From assembly GCF_036013955.1 (NCBI RefSeq), contig NZ_CP107903.1, positions 7,502,001-7,566,000 on the forward strand: 64,000 bases of DNA, read 5' to 3'. Source of the DNA: Streptomyces sp. NBC_00459 (GTDB taxonomy: Bacteria; Actinomycetota; Actinomycetes; Streptomycetales; Streptomycetaceae). The notes below the pieces were generated by a model. That model saw nothing but the letters and a program-made list of their open reading frames with translations. It was not told where the DNA came from and ran no database searches. The position numbers and the translations under genes were made by a program. This document shows, one piece after another, positions 36,368-45,352 of the stretch; within the stretch, counting starts at the first letter, position 1, and each line of letters begins with the position of its first letter.

Positions 36368-37807
36368 ATGAGCGCAGTGGAGGCCCGCGCGGGTGCCGGG
36401 CATGTCGTCGTCATCGGGGGCGGGATCGCGGGTCTGGCCGCCGCACACCGGCTGCTGGACCGGGGCGTGCGGGTCACGCTCCTGGAGGCGTCCGACCGCG
36501 TCGGCGGCAAGCTCCTGCCCGGCGAGATCGCGGGCGCACGGGTCGATCTCGGCGCCGAGTCGATGCTCGCCCGCAGACCCGAAGCCGTCGCGCTCGCCCG
36601 CGAGGTGGGCCTCGACGACCGCCTCCAGCCGCCCGCCACCTCGACGGCCTCGATCTGGACCCGGGGCGCCCTGCGGCCGTTTCCCAAGGGACACGTCATG
36701 GGCGTTCCCGGCAATGCCTCGGCCCTGGCCGGTGTCCTCTCGGACGAGGGGCTCGCCCGTATCGGGCGTGACGCAGACCTGCCGCGCACGGAGGTCGGGG
36801 ACGACGTGGCGGTGGGGGAGTTCGTCGCCGCGCGCCTCGGCCGCGAGGTCGTCGACCGGCTCGTGGAACCGCTGCTGGGCGGGGTGTACGCGGGCGACGC
36901 GTACCGCATCTCGATGCGCTCGGCCGTGCCCCAGCTCTTCGAGGTGGCCAAGAAGCATGTGTCCCTGACGGAGGGCGTGCGCGGCATCCAGGCCCGGATG
37001 GCCGCCGCTCCCCAGCAGGGCGGGCCGGTCTTCATGGGCATCCAGGGAGGCGTGGGCCAACTGCCGCTCGCCGTCGCGGAGTCGGTGCGCGCGCGGGGCG
37101 GCGAGATCGTCACCGGGGCACCGGTGACCGAGCTGCGCCGGACGGCCGGGACATCGGCGGCGTGGCGGGTCGTCGCGGGGGAGCGGGTGTACGACGCCGA
37201 CGGGGTGGTCGTCGCCGTACCGACCCCGGTGGCCGCCGGACTGCTGCGCGCCGAGGCACCGGCCGCCGCCGCCGAACTCGCGGGCGTGGAGTACGCCTCG
37301 ATGGCCCTGATCACCCTGGCCTACCGCCGCGGCGAGGTCAGCCTCCCCGAGGGCAGCGGGTTCCTGGTGCCGCCCGTCGACGGACGCACCATCAAGGCGT
37401 CGACGTTCGCCTCCCAGAAGTGGGGCTGGATCGCGGAGGAGAACCCGGACCTGCTGGTCCTGCGGACCTCCGTGGGGCGGTACGCCGAGACGGAGATCCT
37501 CCGGCGCCCCGACACCGACCTGGTGGCCGTCTCACGCCACGACCTCCAGGAGGCGACCGGACTGACGGCGGCCCCTGTCGAGACCCGCGTCACCCGCTGG
37601 GACGACGGCCTGCCCCAGTACCCCGTCGGCCACCACGCGCGCGTGGACCGCATCCGCGAACACATCGCCAAGCTCCCGGGACTCGCCGTGTGCGGCGCGG
37701 CGTACGACGGGGTCGGCATCCCGGCCTGCATCGCGAGCGCGTACGCGGCGGTGGACGCGCTGGAGGCCGACCCGGTGCGAAGCGCGACCGACGGAGCGGG
37801 AGAATAG
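36368..37807 (+). CDS. hemY: HemY-type coproporphyrinogen III oxidase (protoporphyrinogen oxidase family)
   Basis: FAD enzyme of 479 residues that oxidises the porphyrinogen ring. The FAD motif is VVIGGGIAGLAAAHRLLDRG, then LLEASDRVGGKL; the C-terminus GLAVCGAAYDGVGIPACIAS is the second dinucleotide contact. In Gram-positive bacteria this family makes coproporphyrin III for the coproporphyrin-dependent haem route (CgoX), consistent with hemQ four bases downstream. ATG 36368 is chosen by the FAD motif; the frame is open to 36134. Confidence 0.93.
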   Translation: MSAVEARAGAGHVVVIGGGIAGLAAAHRLLDRGVRVTLLEASDRVGGKLLPGEIAGARVDLGAESMLARRPEAVALAREVGLDDRLQPPATSTASIWTRGALRPFPKGHVMGVPGNASALAGVLSDEGLARIGRDADLPRTEVGDDVAVGEFVAARLGREVVDRLVEPLLGGVYAGDAYRISMRSAVPQLFEVAKKHVSLTEGVRGIQARMAAAPQQGGPVFMGIQGGVGQLPLAVAESVRARGGEIVTGAPVTELRRTAGTSAAWRVVAGERVYDADGVVVAVPTPVAAGLLRAEAPAAAAELAGVEYASMALITLAYRRGEVSLPEGSGFLVPPVDGRTIKASTFASQKWGWIAEENPDLLVLRTSVGRYAETEILRRPDTDLVAVSRHDLQEATGLTAAPVETRVTRWDDGLPQYPVGHHARVDRIREHIAKLPGLAVCGAAYDGVGIPACIASAYAAVDALEADPVRSATDGAGE

Positions 37808-37811
37808 GCAC

Positions 37812-38543
37812 ATGAGTGACGACGCCCCCACCACCGACGCGGCCCGCATCCCGAACAAGGGCAAGCTGGCCAAGGACCTCAACGAGGTCATCCGCTACAC
37901 CCTGTGGTCCGTCTTCAAGCTGAAGGACGTCCTGCCCGAGAACCGCACGGGCTACGCCGACGAGGTCCAGGAGCTGTTCGACCAGCTCGCCGCGAAGGAC
38001 GTGACCGTCCGCGGCACGTACGACGTTTCGGGGCTGCGCGCCGACGCCGACCTGATGATCTGGTGGCACGCCGAGACCGCCGACCAGCTCCAGGAGGCGT
38101 ACAACCTCTTCCGCCGCACCAAGGTGGGCCGCGCCCTGGAGCCGGTGTGGTCGAACATGGCGCTGCACCGCCCCGCCGAGTTCAACCGCTCGCACATCCC
38201 CGCGTTCCTCGCCGACGAGACGCCCCGGAACTACATCAGCGTCTACCCGTTCGTGCGTTCGTACGACTGGTATCTGCTGCCCGACGAGGACCGTCGCCGG
38301 ATGCTCGCCGACCACGGCAAGATGGCCCGCGGCTTCCCGGACGTGCGCGCCAACACGGTCGCCTCGTTCTCCCTCGGCGACTACGAGTGGCTGCTGGCCT
38401 TCGAGGCCGACGAGCTGTACCGCATCGTCGACCTCATGCGCCACCTGCGCGCCTCCGAGGCCCGTATGCACGTCCGCGAAGAGGTCCCGTTCTACACGGG
38501 ACGCCGCAAGGAGATCGGCGAGCTGATCGCCGGTCTCGCCTGA
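37812..38543 (+). CDS. hemQ: Coproheme decarboxylase HemQ (ChdC)
   Basis: Chlorite-dismutase-fold enzyme that converts iron-coproporphyrin to haem b by peroxide-driven decarboxylation, last step of the coproporphyrin route. It has 243 residues. Tyr145 in ISVYPFVRSYDWYLLP is the likely radical tyrosine and His168 in MLADHGKMARGFPDV the proximal haem ligand. The gene starts four bases after hemY with GGAG in the hemY end, so the two are one operon. Its tail nearly touches the convergent hydrolase gene. Confidence 0.95.
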   Translation: MSDDAPTTDAARIPNKGKLAKDLNEVIRYTLWSVFKLKDVLPENRTGYADEVQELFDQLAAKDVTVRGTYDVSGLRADADLMIWWHAETADQLQEAYNLFRRTKVGRALEPVWSNMALHRPAEFNRSHIPAFLADETPRNYISVYPFVRSYDWYLLPDEDRRRMLADHGKMARGFPDVRANTVASFSLGDYEWLLAFEADELYRIVDLMRHLRASEARMHVREEVPFYTGRRKEIGELIAGLA

Positions 38544-38559
38544 CGGCGCCACCGCTGCT

Positions 38560-40188
38560 TCAGGCTGCTTTTCCCTTGCCGGAACGGCCGCCTGGGGCCG
38601 CAGGCCGTGGCTCCGCGTGCGGGGCGCACTCCGCGTTCCGACCCGGCAGGCGGCCCACCAGCAGATACGCGTCCAGGTGGGCGTTGACGCACTGGTTCGG
38701 GCCGCCCGCGATGCCGTGCGTGCCCGCGCCCCGCTCGGTCACCAGGGCCGAGCCGGACAGCCGGCGCCGCAGTTCGAGCGCGCCCGCGTACGGTGTCGCC
38801 GCGTCCCGTTCGGCCGCCAGGATCAGTACCGGCGGCAGTTCACCGGGCCCGGTCCGCACGTCGAGGGGTGTCTGCCGGGGCTCCGGCCAGTAGGCGCACG
38901 GCAGATTCATCCACGCGTTGTCCCAGGTCTCGAAGGGCGCCGTGCGCGCGAGCCGCGTGTTGTCCCGGTCCCAGACCTGCCAACTCGTCGGCCAGGGCGC
39001 GTCGTTGCACTCGACGGCCGTGTACACGGCGTTGCCGTTCTCCGCCTCGACGGCCGCCTCCGTCACCGGTGCCGCCTGGTCGATCAGCGGCTGCGGATCA
39101 CCCTTCAGGTAGGCGGACAGTGCGTGGGCGCGGTGCGGCCAGTAGTCGTCGTAGTACCCGGCCTGCAGGAACGCGCCCTGCAACTGCCCCGGCCCCACCT
39201 TCCCGCCGGCCGGCTCGGCGGCGAGCCGGGCCGCCGCCCTGTCGTAACTCCGCAGCACCGCCTCCGGCGTGGCGCCCAGCCCGTACACGTCGTCGTGCCG
39301 GGCGACCCACGCCCGGAAGTCCGCCCAGCGGCTCTCGAACGCGGCCGACTGGTCGAGGTTGTTGCGGTACCAGATCCCGGCCGGGTCCGGGTTCACCGCC
39401 GAGTCGAACACCATCCGCCGTACGTGCGAGGGGAACAGCGTCGCGTACAGCGCCCCGAAGTACGTGCCGTACGAAGCGCCCATGAACGTCAGCCGGTCCT
39501 CGCCGAGTGCGGCGCGCAGGACGTCCAGGTCACGGGCGTTGTTGAGGGAGTGGTAATGGCGCAGCGCGTCGCCCGAGCGCTCGGCGCACCCGCGCGCGTA
39601 CGCCTTCGCCTCGGCGACCCGCTCCATCTTGTACGACTCCGACGGGTGCACCGGTGCCGGCGTGGGTCCCTTGAAGAAGAGCTTCGGGTCCTTGCAGGAC
39701 AGCGGCGCCGACCGGCCCACCCCGCGCGGGGCGTATCCGACCAGGTCGTACGCCCCCGCGATGCGCTTCCACTCCGGGATGACACCGATCATCGGGAAGA
39801 ACATGCCGGAGGCGCCGGGGCCGCCCGGGTTGTAGACGAGGGCACCCTGGCGCTCCACCTTGTGCTCGGGGTCGCGAGGGTTCTTGCCGGTCGCCTCGGC
39901 CCGGCTGACGGTGAGCTTGATCTGCTTGCCGTCGGGGTGCGCGTAGTCCAGCGGCACGGTGACGGTGCCGCAGCGCACGGTGTCCGGCAGTTCCTCCTCC
40001 TCCGCGCACTTGCCGAAGCTGATACCGGCCGCCCCGGCGCGCGCGGCGGCCAGCACGGAACCCCGGAACTCGGCCGAACCGGGACCTCCCGGTAGGCCGG
40101 GCCGGCCCGGGGCGCTGTCCGCCGGGGCGGCGGCCAGGGTGGTCAACAGCAAGGACCCGGCAGCAGAGTAGAGGGCGGCAGCTCGCAT
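38560..40188 (-). CDS. Secreted alpha/beta-hydrolase peptidase (tripeptidyl aminopeptidase family)
   Basis: Secreted serine hydrolase of 542 residues resembling the Streptomyces SlpD/SlpE and Tap aminopeptidases. A signal peptide ends near TLAAAPADSA. The oxyanion segment is LVYNPGGPGASG, the nucleophile is Ser239 in MGASYGTYFGALY, the acid Asp lies in AERDAATPYAGALEL and the His in GAGTHGIAGG, within the C-terminal TAP-like domain. Cysteines (GKCAEEE, RCG, SCKD, GCAER) suggest disulfides. ATG 40188 follows GAAGGGA; ATG 40209 is less likely. It would trim peptides outside the cell. Confidence 0.9.
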   Translation of the reverse strand: MRAAALYSAAGSLLLTTLAAAPADSAPGRPGLPGGPGSAEFRGSVLAAARAGAAGISFGKCAEEEELPDTVRCGTVTVPLDYAHPDGKQIKLTVSRAEATGKNPRDPEHKVERQGALVYNPGGPGASGMFFPMIGVIPEWKRIAGAYDLVGYAPRGVGRSAPLSCKDPKLFFKGPTPAPVHPSESYKMERVAEAKAYARGCAERSGDALRHYHSLNNARDLDVLRAALGEDRLTFMGASYGTYFGALYATLFPSHVRRMVFDSAVNPDPAGIWYRNNLDQSAAFESRWADFRAWVARHDDVYGLGATPEAVLRSYDRAAARLAAEPAGGKVGPGQLQGAFLQAGYYDDYWPHRAHALSAYLKGDPQPLIDQAAPVTEAAVEAENGNAVYTAVECNDAPWPTSWQVWDRDNTRLARTAPFETWDNAWMNLPCAYWPEPRQTPLDVRTGPGELPPVLILAAERDAATPYAGALELRRRLSGSALVTERGAGTHGIAGGPNQCVNAHLDAYLLVGRLPGRNAECAPHAEPRPAAPGGRSGKGKAA

Positions 40189-40320
40189 CGCGTATCCCTT
40201 CGGTGGCAACAGAAGGGATGTTTCGGGCGCCGGTAGGTGAAGGCAAGCACCGTCCGCCCGGTGTCGCCGCGAGCACTCCTATGCGCCCCCGCACACACCC
40301 CCGGGGCGCCGGGGCGCGGG

Positions 40321-41136
40321 TCAGCGAAGCCGTTCGCGCAGGATGTCCTGGGGCTCCCGGTGCGCGAAGGCCGCGCGCAGGTCGGCGTCGACGGCGCGGA
40401 CCCCGAGGACGGCGACAGAGGTGAGGTACGTGTGTTCGTCGTCGGTTGCGGTGTGGAGGGCGGTGGCCCTGGTCCGTCGGGTCAGGGCGGTGAGCAGCCG
40501 TTGTCCGGCCGGTGACGCCCAGCGTGAGTAGGGGTGGACCTCGATCCGGGCGATGGCGAGGCAGCTGAGGGTGAGGACGAGGGGGAGCGCGAACCAGAGG
40601 GCGACCAGGTCGCGCGGGACGGCACCCCGCCCGGGCGCCAGCAGGGCCACCGCGCCCAGCGCGACGACGGCCAGTGCGGCGGCCCGTACCTGACGGACCG
40701 CGAACGCGATTCCGCGCCGGGCGCCGTCGGGCACGGCCAGGCCCGCCGCGACGAGCCGGTCCGCGAGCCTCCGTACGGCCTCCGTGCCGGCCGCGGCCGT
40801 CCGTACCGGAGTGATGCGCGACTGGCCCTCCGGCCCGATGGCGCCTATCACCGACCGTTCCATCTCGTCGCGCCCGCTCGGGTCCACGACGGTCGCCCAG
40901 CCGGTGTGGGCGAGCAGCAGCCGCCGTTGGCGGGCCATCGACACCAGCGTGAGATCGGCGACCCGTGCCGGTCCGCCGGACAGGAACGCGGCCTCGTACA
41001 GCGTCAGGTCACGCCCGCGACCGCCGGGGCCCGCGTCCGGATCGACGGCCGCCGCGTGTACGGCGGCCAGGCACAGCCGGATGCACGCCGTACCGGCGGC
41101 GATCCAGGCCAGCAGCAGGAGGAAGGACCAGAACAT
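40321..41136 (-). CDS. TIGR04222-type membrane protein
   Basis: Protein of 271 residues with a first helix FWSFLLLLAWIAAGTACIRL and two further helices about residues 145-195. The soluble part with DLTLYEAAFLSGGPARVADL is typical of TIGR04222 proteins, a poorly known actinobacterial family. Relatives may carry Cys/Gly/His-rich tails (recollection); this one ends in a plain charged tail RAAFAHREPQDILRERLR. Last gene of the group with DUF692 and DUF4142 genes. Function unknown. Confidence 0.78.
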   Translation of the reverse strand: MFWSFLLLLAWIAAGTACIRLCLAAVHAAAVDPDAGPGGRGRDLTLYEAAFLSGGPARVADLTLVSMARQRRLLLAHTGWATVVDPSGRDEMERSVIGAIGPEGQSRITPVRTAAAGTEAVRRLADRLVAAGLAVPDGARRGIAFAVRQVRAAALAVVALGAVALLAPGRGAVPRDLVALWFALPLVLTLSCLAIARIEVHPYSRWASPAGQRLLTALTRRTRATALHTATDDEHTYLTSVAVLGVRAVDADLRAAFAHREPQDILRERLR

Positions 41137-41230
41137 GCCGTTGTTCTATGCGAAGGGTGCCTGGAACGCCATGGGCTTTCAGGATATGGACGAGGTATGG
41201 CCGGTACGTGACGTATGCGCGGTGGCCGGT

Positions 41231-42016
41231 TCAGGCCGCCTCGGACGGTCCTGCGGCCTCCGGTGGCGGGCTGGTCGCGGGCGGCGGCAGCGGATAGGTC
41301 GCGACCGGCGAGGGCGTCACCGGCACGGCGGACGCGGGGGCGGTCGTCGGGCCGGGCGGGGCCGGGGAGTTGGTGAGCGGCGGGGTGCTCGCGGCGGCCA
41401 TGTCCTGGGCGAGGGCGTCGAAGTCGACGTATCCCGTGGCCTCCAGGACCTGGATGTGGTCGAGGACGGTCCTGTTCGCGTCGTCGGCCAGGGTGCGGAC
41501 GAGGGAGTTGCGGGTGCTCGCGCGGACCTGCGCGACGACGGAGAACACCTTGCCGTGCGCCATCCGCAGCAGGTTGGCGAACTCGCGGTCGAAGTCCTCG
41601 CCGTGGGCCGCGTCCATGGTGCTGAGCCACCCGCGCTGCTGCTCGCTCGGCTGGTTGGGCAGTTCGAAGCTGAGCCGCGAGGCCACGTCCCGGACCCGCT
41701 CGTCGAGGAAGGTGTGCCCCTCGATCAGATGCCGGCCCGCGATCCGTACGGCCTCGGTGGTGCCGCGTTCCTGGGCCTGCTGACCGGCGGGCAGTTCCCA
41801 CAGCCCCGCCAGCCGTACCTTGGTGAGGAACTCGCGGTCGAGCGCGGACAGCGGACCGAACCGTGTCGACACGGTCTGCGCGTTGAGCACGTCCACGCCG
41901 GTTCCGGAACGGTCCGTGTACGACCAGACCGGGAAGATCAGTGCCAGGAGGGTCGCCGCCAGACCCGCGACGAGGAGCCCGGTGCCACCGAGACCGGGAC
42001 GTTGGACGGATCGCAT
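41231..42016 (-). CDS. Exported DUF4142 protein, paralogue A (Pro-rich tail)
   Basis: Protein of 261 residues. ATG 42016 is preceded by AGGAGG; the open frame to 42256 is ignored. A single N-terminal helix (GTGLLVAGLAATLLALIFPV) leads to an extracellular DUF4142 ferritin-like helical domain beginning FGPLSALDREFLTKVRLAGL and ending LDHIQVLEATGYVDFDALAQ. A Pro/Ala/Thr-rich tail of about 60 residues follows, as in wall-associated proteins. It is one of three paralogues in 4 kb and shares the segment FPVWSYTDRSGTG with paralogue C. Function unknown. Confidence 0.85.
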   Translation of the reverse strand: MRSVQRPGLGGTGLLVAGLAATLLALIFPVWSYTDRSGTGVDVLNAQTVSTRFGPLSALDREFLTKVRLAGLWELPAGQQAQERGTTEAVRIAGRHLIEGHTFLDERVRDVASRLSFELPNQPSEQQRGWLSTMDAAHGEDFDREFANLLRMAHGKVFSVVAQVRASTRNSLVRTLADDANRTVLDHIQVLEATGYVDFDALAQDMAAASTPPLTNSPAPPGPTTAPASAVPVTPSPVATYPLPPPATSPPPEAAGPSEAA

Positions 42017-42331
42017 GGCACCTCCTGCTTGCGGCACCGCACGCTGATGCGCTTCGGGCACGGAGTTCGCATCGTACTGCGGGCCCCGCACCGGCTGCGG
42101 TACGAGAGGAGACGGTTCCGGGGGGAGCGGGCGGACGCCGTATGAGGGAACGCGAGCCCTGTGCACATCATACGAAACGCCAACAAACCGGACGGCGAAT
42201 TGTCGCGCAATGGGTGGCACTGTCAACCCCCGCACGGTTTGCGGGGGTTGAGGCATAGGTGCCCGTTCGGTGGCGGGGTGTGGAACGGCGTACGCGGGGG
42301 AGTGACGTTCGTCGCTCGGTGCCCCCGTGCG
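42017..42331. other. Intergenic region between DUF692 and DUF4142-A genes
   Basis: Holds a strong hairpin at 42223-42251 and probably the promoter of paralogue A. No short cysteine-rich reading frame was found on either strand here. Confidence 0.5.
42223..42251 (-). terminator. Terminator after DUF692 gene
   Basis: Perfect 12-bp stem (42223-42234 with 42240-42251) and 5-nt loop, 80 bases past the DUF692 stop. It separates the DUF692 gene from paralogue A. Confidence 0.75.
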
Positions 42332-43684
42332 TCAGCGGCGCAGGAGCACGCGTCGGGTGGCCCGGGCCAGCCGGGCCGTGGGGCGCTGGGAGCGCGGGGC
42401 CGGACCCGAGCGGTCGAGCCACCACTCGCGCAGCCGACGCAGGCGCTCCGTGTCCTCGGGGGTCTCGGCGCTCCCGGGCTGCCCGCCGAACAGCAGATAC
42501 GCGGCGAAGTCCAGGGCGTCGTGCCGGTAACCGTCGGACATGGGGTGCCCGTGCGCGTACGCGAGGAAGGCGGGCCGGTATCCGGCCCCGAGGATCTCGG
42601 GCAGTTCGGGGGCGACCTTCGCCACGACATCGGCCCGCTTGGCCCCGAGCGCCCGCGACTGCACCCCGAGCCGTACCCGGTCGAACCCCTCCGGCGCGGG
42701 CGTCCCCGCGACGAGCGCGGAGAGCAACGCGGTCTGCGCGAGGGCGAGGCGCTGGCGGGCGGGGGTGGAGTCGGGTGCCTGGTCGGGTTCGGCCACCGAT
42801 GCGTCTGCCGTCGCCGAAGCCGTCGCCTGCGTGGTCGCCGTCTCCGAGGGTGCGGCCACGTCCAACGCCCTGCGGATCGCGGCCAGTTCCCGCTCCAGCT
42901 CGCCCGCCTCGGGGAAGTTGTCGTCCCGCTCCAGCAGGACGCCGGGCGGGGTGACCCGGGAGGCGAGGTCCGTGAGGATGTCGAGGACCTGGGGCGGGAC
43001 CGGGTGGGCGTGGCTGTCGTGCCAGACGCCGTCCCGTTCGAAGCCGCCCGCGACATGGACATACGCGATGGCCTCGACGGGCAGTTCGGCCAGGGCCTTC
43101 GCCGGGTCCTCACCCCGGTTGACGTGGTTCGTGTGCAGGTTGGCGACATCGATGAGGAGGCGTACGCCGGTCCGGTCCGCCAGTTCGTACAGGAACTGGC
43201 CCTCCGTCAGCTCCTCGTCGGGCCAGGCGAGGAGCGCGGCGATGTTCTCGACGGCGAGCGGCACCGGCAGTGCCGCCTGTGCGATGCGGACGTTCTCGCA
43301 CAGCACGTCGAGCGCGTCCCGGGTGCGGGGGACGGGCAGCAGGTGCCCGGCCTCCAGCAGCGGGGACGCGGTCAGCGGGCCGCCGGCCCGGACGAACGCG
43401 ATGTGCTCGGTGACCAGCGGCGAGCCCAGCGCCTCGGCGCGCTCGGCGAGCGCGGTGAGCTGGTCCTCGGCGGGCCGGTCCGCGCCGCCGAGGCCCAGGG
43501 AGACTCCGTGCGGGACGACCGTCACGCCGCGCTCGCGCAGCCGCAGCAGCGACTCGGGGAGATGCCCCGGGCACAGGTTCTCGGCCACGGCCTCGACCCA
43601 GTCGATGCCCGGCATGGCTTCCACGGCGTCCGCGATCTCCGGCCGCCATCCGATGCCCGTACCCAGTCTCCCCGGTCGCTTCAT
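42332..43684 (-). CDS. DUF692 (multinuclear iron-dependent oxidase-like) protein with extra C-terminal domain
   Basis: TIM-barrel protein of 450 residues related to MbnB, TglH and ChrH, iron enzymes that modify cysteines of ribosomal peptides. Probable metal ligands visible: His59 (VPHGVSLG), His94 (VTEHIAFV), Glu146 (AVENIAAL), Asp179/Asn182/His184 (LIDVANLHTN), His210 (YVHVAGGF), His225/His227 (DSHAHPV) and Glu252 (LERDDNFP). A Thr/Ala/Pro linker (about 278-308) leads to a second domain (310-450) with GYRPAFLAYAHGHPMSDGYR and a basic tail; I do not recognise it with certainty, though it could replace the separate partner protein of other DUF692 systems. ATG 43684 after AGAAGGGGA. Substrate unknown. 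Confidence 0.85.
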   Translation of the reverse strand: MKRPGRLGTGIGWRPEIADAVEAMPGIDWVEAVAENLCPGHLPESLLRLRERGVTVVPHGVSLGLGGADRPAEDQLTALAERAEALGSPLVTEHIAFVRAGGPLTASPLLEAGHLLPVPRTRDALDVLCENVRIAQAALPVPLAVENIAALLAWPDEELTEGQFLYELADRTGVRLLIDVANLHTNHVNRGEDPAKALAELPVEAIAYVHVAGGFERDGVWHDSHAHPVPPQVLDILTDLASRVTPPGVLLERDDNFPEAGELERELAAIRRALDVAAPSETATTQATASATADASVAEPDQAPDSTPARQRLALAQTALLSALVAGTPAPEGFDRVRLGVQSRALGAKRADVVAKVAPELPEILGAGYRPAFLAYAHGHPMSDGYRHDALDFAAYLLFGGQPGSAETPEDTERLRRLREWWLDRSGPAPRSQRPTARLARATRRVLLRR

Positions 43685-43806
43685 GGTCTGTCCCCTTCTC
43701 CGACCTTCTCGGTCCACGGAGTGATGGCCCGGGTTCCCGGGGTCGAACCCCTCCCCGGCGACCTTCAGAGCAACATTTGAGCTTGCGCCCGCCGGTTCCG
43801 GTCGGC

Positions 43807-44604
43807 CTACTGGCCCTGGGCGAGCTTGTTGGGGTCCGGGGCCTCCGGCCGGTTGGTGTTGATCGTGCCGGGTGCTGGCGGCGACGGCTTGGAGGACAAC
43901 ACGGGGTTGCCGGTCGGCTCCACGGCGGGCGCGATGGGCGGCACCACTCCGGGGGACGGCGGCGGCGGACCGGTCGGGCTGGCGCTGGGTCCGGCGGCCT
44001 TCTCGGCGATCTTCTGGAAGTCGATCTTGCCGGTCTTCTCCAGGATCGTGATGTGGTCGAGCACGGTCTGGTTGGTGTCCGAGGCCAGTTGACGCACGAG
44101 AGTGTTGCGGGTCTGGTTCCGCACCGTCGCGATGACCGGGAGGATGTTGCCGTGCGCCTGCCGCAGGAGGTTCGCCCAGACCTCGTCGTAGTCCGCGGCC
44201 GAGGCCGCCGTCATCTGGTCCAGGAAGCCCTGCTGCTGCGCGTTCGGCTGGTTGGGGATCGGGACACCGAGCTGCTGGGAGACGCTCCTCGCACGTTTGT
44301 CGAGGTCGTTGTGGCCCGTGATCAGGTGCTGGGCCGCCTCCCGGACGGCGGGATTGCTGGACTTCGTCATCGCCTGTTGCCCCGCGGGCAGTTCCCACAG
44401 CCCGGCCAGCCGGACACGCACGATGAGTTCGCGGTCCAGGGGGGTCAGCGGCCCCCACTGGGTGTTCACCGTGTCTCCGGTGATCGCGGCGGCCGTCGTG
44501 GCGTCGTTACGGTGCGGGTACGAGTAGAACACGGGGTACGCGAGCGCGCCGATGGTGCCTGCGATGGCCAGGCCGACGAGGAACGTGCCGTTCTTGCGGG
44601 GCAA
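43807..44604 (-). CDS. Exported DUF4142 protein, paralogue B (Pro-rich tail)
   Basis: Protein of 265 residues. The start is TTG 44604, preceded by GGGAGG, exactly as in paralogue C; the frame is open to 45003 but that part overlaps the next gene. The N-terminal helix is GTFLVGLAIAGTIGALAYPV. The DUF4142 domain begins WGPLTPLDRELIVRVRLAGL and ends LDHITILEKTGKIDFQKIAE, then a Pro/Ser-rich tail of about 70 residues. Like the others it has no cysteine. Probably outside the membrane; function unknown. Confidence 0.85.
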   Translation of the reverse strand: MPRKNGTFLVGLAIAGTIGALAYPVFYSYPHRNDATTAAAITGDTVNTQWGPLTPLDRELIVRVRLAGLWELPAGQQAMTKSSNPAVREAAQHLITGHNDLDKRARSVSQQLGVPIPNQPNAQQQGFLDQMTAASAADYDEVWANLLRQAHGNILPVIATVRNQTRNTLVRQLASDTNQTVLDHITILEKTGKIDFQKIAEKAAGPSASPTGPPPPSPGVVPPIAPAVEPTGNPVLSSKPSPPAPGTINTNRPEAPDPNKLAQGQ

Positions 44605-44623
44605 GGGAGCCTCCCGGGGGAAA

Positions 44624-44640
44624 CCCAACAGGTCGTTGGG
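44624..44640 (-). promoter_or_regulatory. Leader hairpin before paralogue B
   Basis: Inverted repeat CCCAAC/GTTGGG around AGGTC, 20 bases upstream of the TTG start, followed by a C-rich spacer and GGGAGG. The same arrangement precedes paralogue C at 45353-45367, so the leader was duplicated with the gene and kept. Confidence 0.5.
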
Positions 44641-44725
44641 GGACTGATACGCGGCTGGTGGGGGACGTACGTGAGGCGCGGTCAGGACACCGAACGGGCC
44701 CGGGTCGCCGTCACGTGTACACGAG

Positions 44726-45334
44726 TCAGATCGTGCCGTTGGCGATGGCGTCGAAGTCGACCGCGCCGGTCTTCTCCAGCATCGTGATGTGGTCGAGCAC
44801 GGTCTGGTTGGTGTCCGTCGCCAGCTGACGCACCAGCGTGTTCTCGGTCTGGTTCCGAATCGTCGCGATAGCGGGGAAGATCGTGCCGTGTGCCTTCCGC
44901 AGGAGGCTCGCCCAGACCCGGTCGAACTCCTTGCCCTGGGCCGCGTCCATCTGGGCCAGGAAGCCCTGCTGCGCCTCGTTCGGCTGGTTGGGCAACTCGA
45001 CATTGAGCTGGGCGGCGACCTTCCGCACCCGCTCGTCCAGGTCGCCGTGGCCCACCAGCAGGTGGTCCGCCGCCTGCTTGACGGTGGCGCTGCTGGACTT
45101 GGCCATCGCCTTCTCTCCGGCGGGCGCTTCCCACAGCCCGGCCAGCCGCACGCGCACGATGAGGTCGCGGTCCGAGGCGGTCAACGGTCCCCATTGGGTG
45201 TTCACCGTGCCCGCGGCCGTGTTCGCCACTCCGGTGCCGGAGCGGTCGGCGTAGGACCACACCGGGAACGAGAGCGCGGCGATGGTGGTGGTCAGGGCCG
45301 CGATGACGAGGGCCGAGTGGTTGAAGCGCGGCAA
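44726..45334 (-). CDS. Exported DUF4142 protein, paralogue C (no tail)
   Basis: Protein of 202 residues, the shortest of the three, ending right after the helical domain. TTG 45334 follows GGAGG. The N-terminal helix is SALVIAALTTTIAALSFPVW, then SYADRSGTG as in paralogue A. The domain runs WGPLTASDRDLIVRVRLAGL to LDHITMLEKTGAVDFDAIAN and is very close to paralogue B, indicating recent tandem duplication. Function unknown. Confidence 0.85.
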   Translation of the reverse strand: MPRFNHSALVIAALTTTIAALSFPVWSYADRSGTGVANTAAGTVNTQWGPLTASDRDLIVRVRLAGLWEAPAGEKAMAKSSSATVKQAADHLLVGHGDLDERVRKVAAQLNVELPNQPNEAQQGFLAQMDAAQGKEFDRVWASLLRKAHGTIFPAIATIRNQTENTLVRQLATDTNQTVLDHITMLEKTGAVDFDAIANGTI

Positions 45335-45352
45335 AGGAGCCTCCCGGGGAAA

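Noticed and set aside
40210..43806. Cysteine-rich precursor peptide beside the DUF692 gene
   Set aside because: The gaps at 41137-41230, 42017-42331 and 43685-43806 were read on both strands; none gave a short frame with repeated cysteines and a ribosome site.
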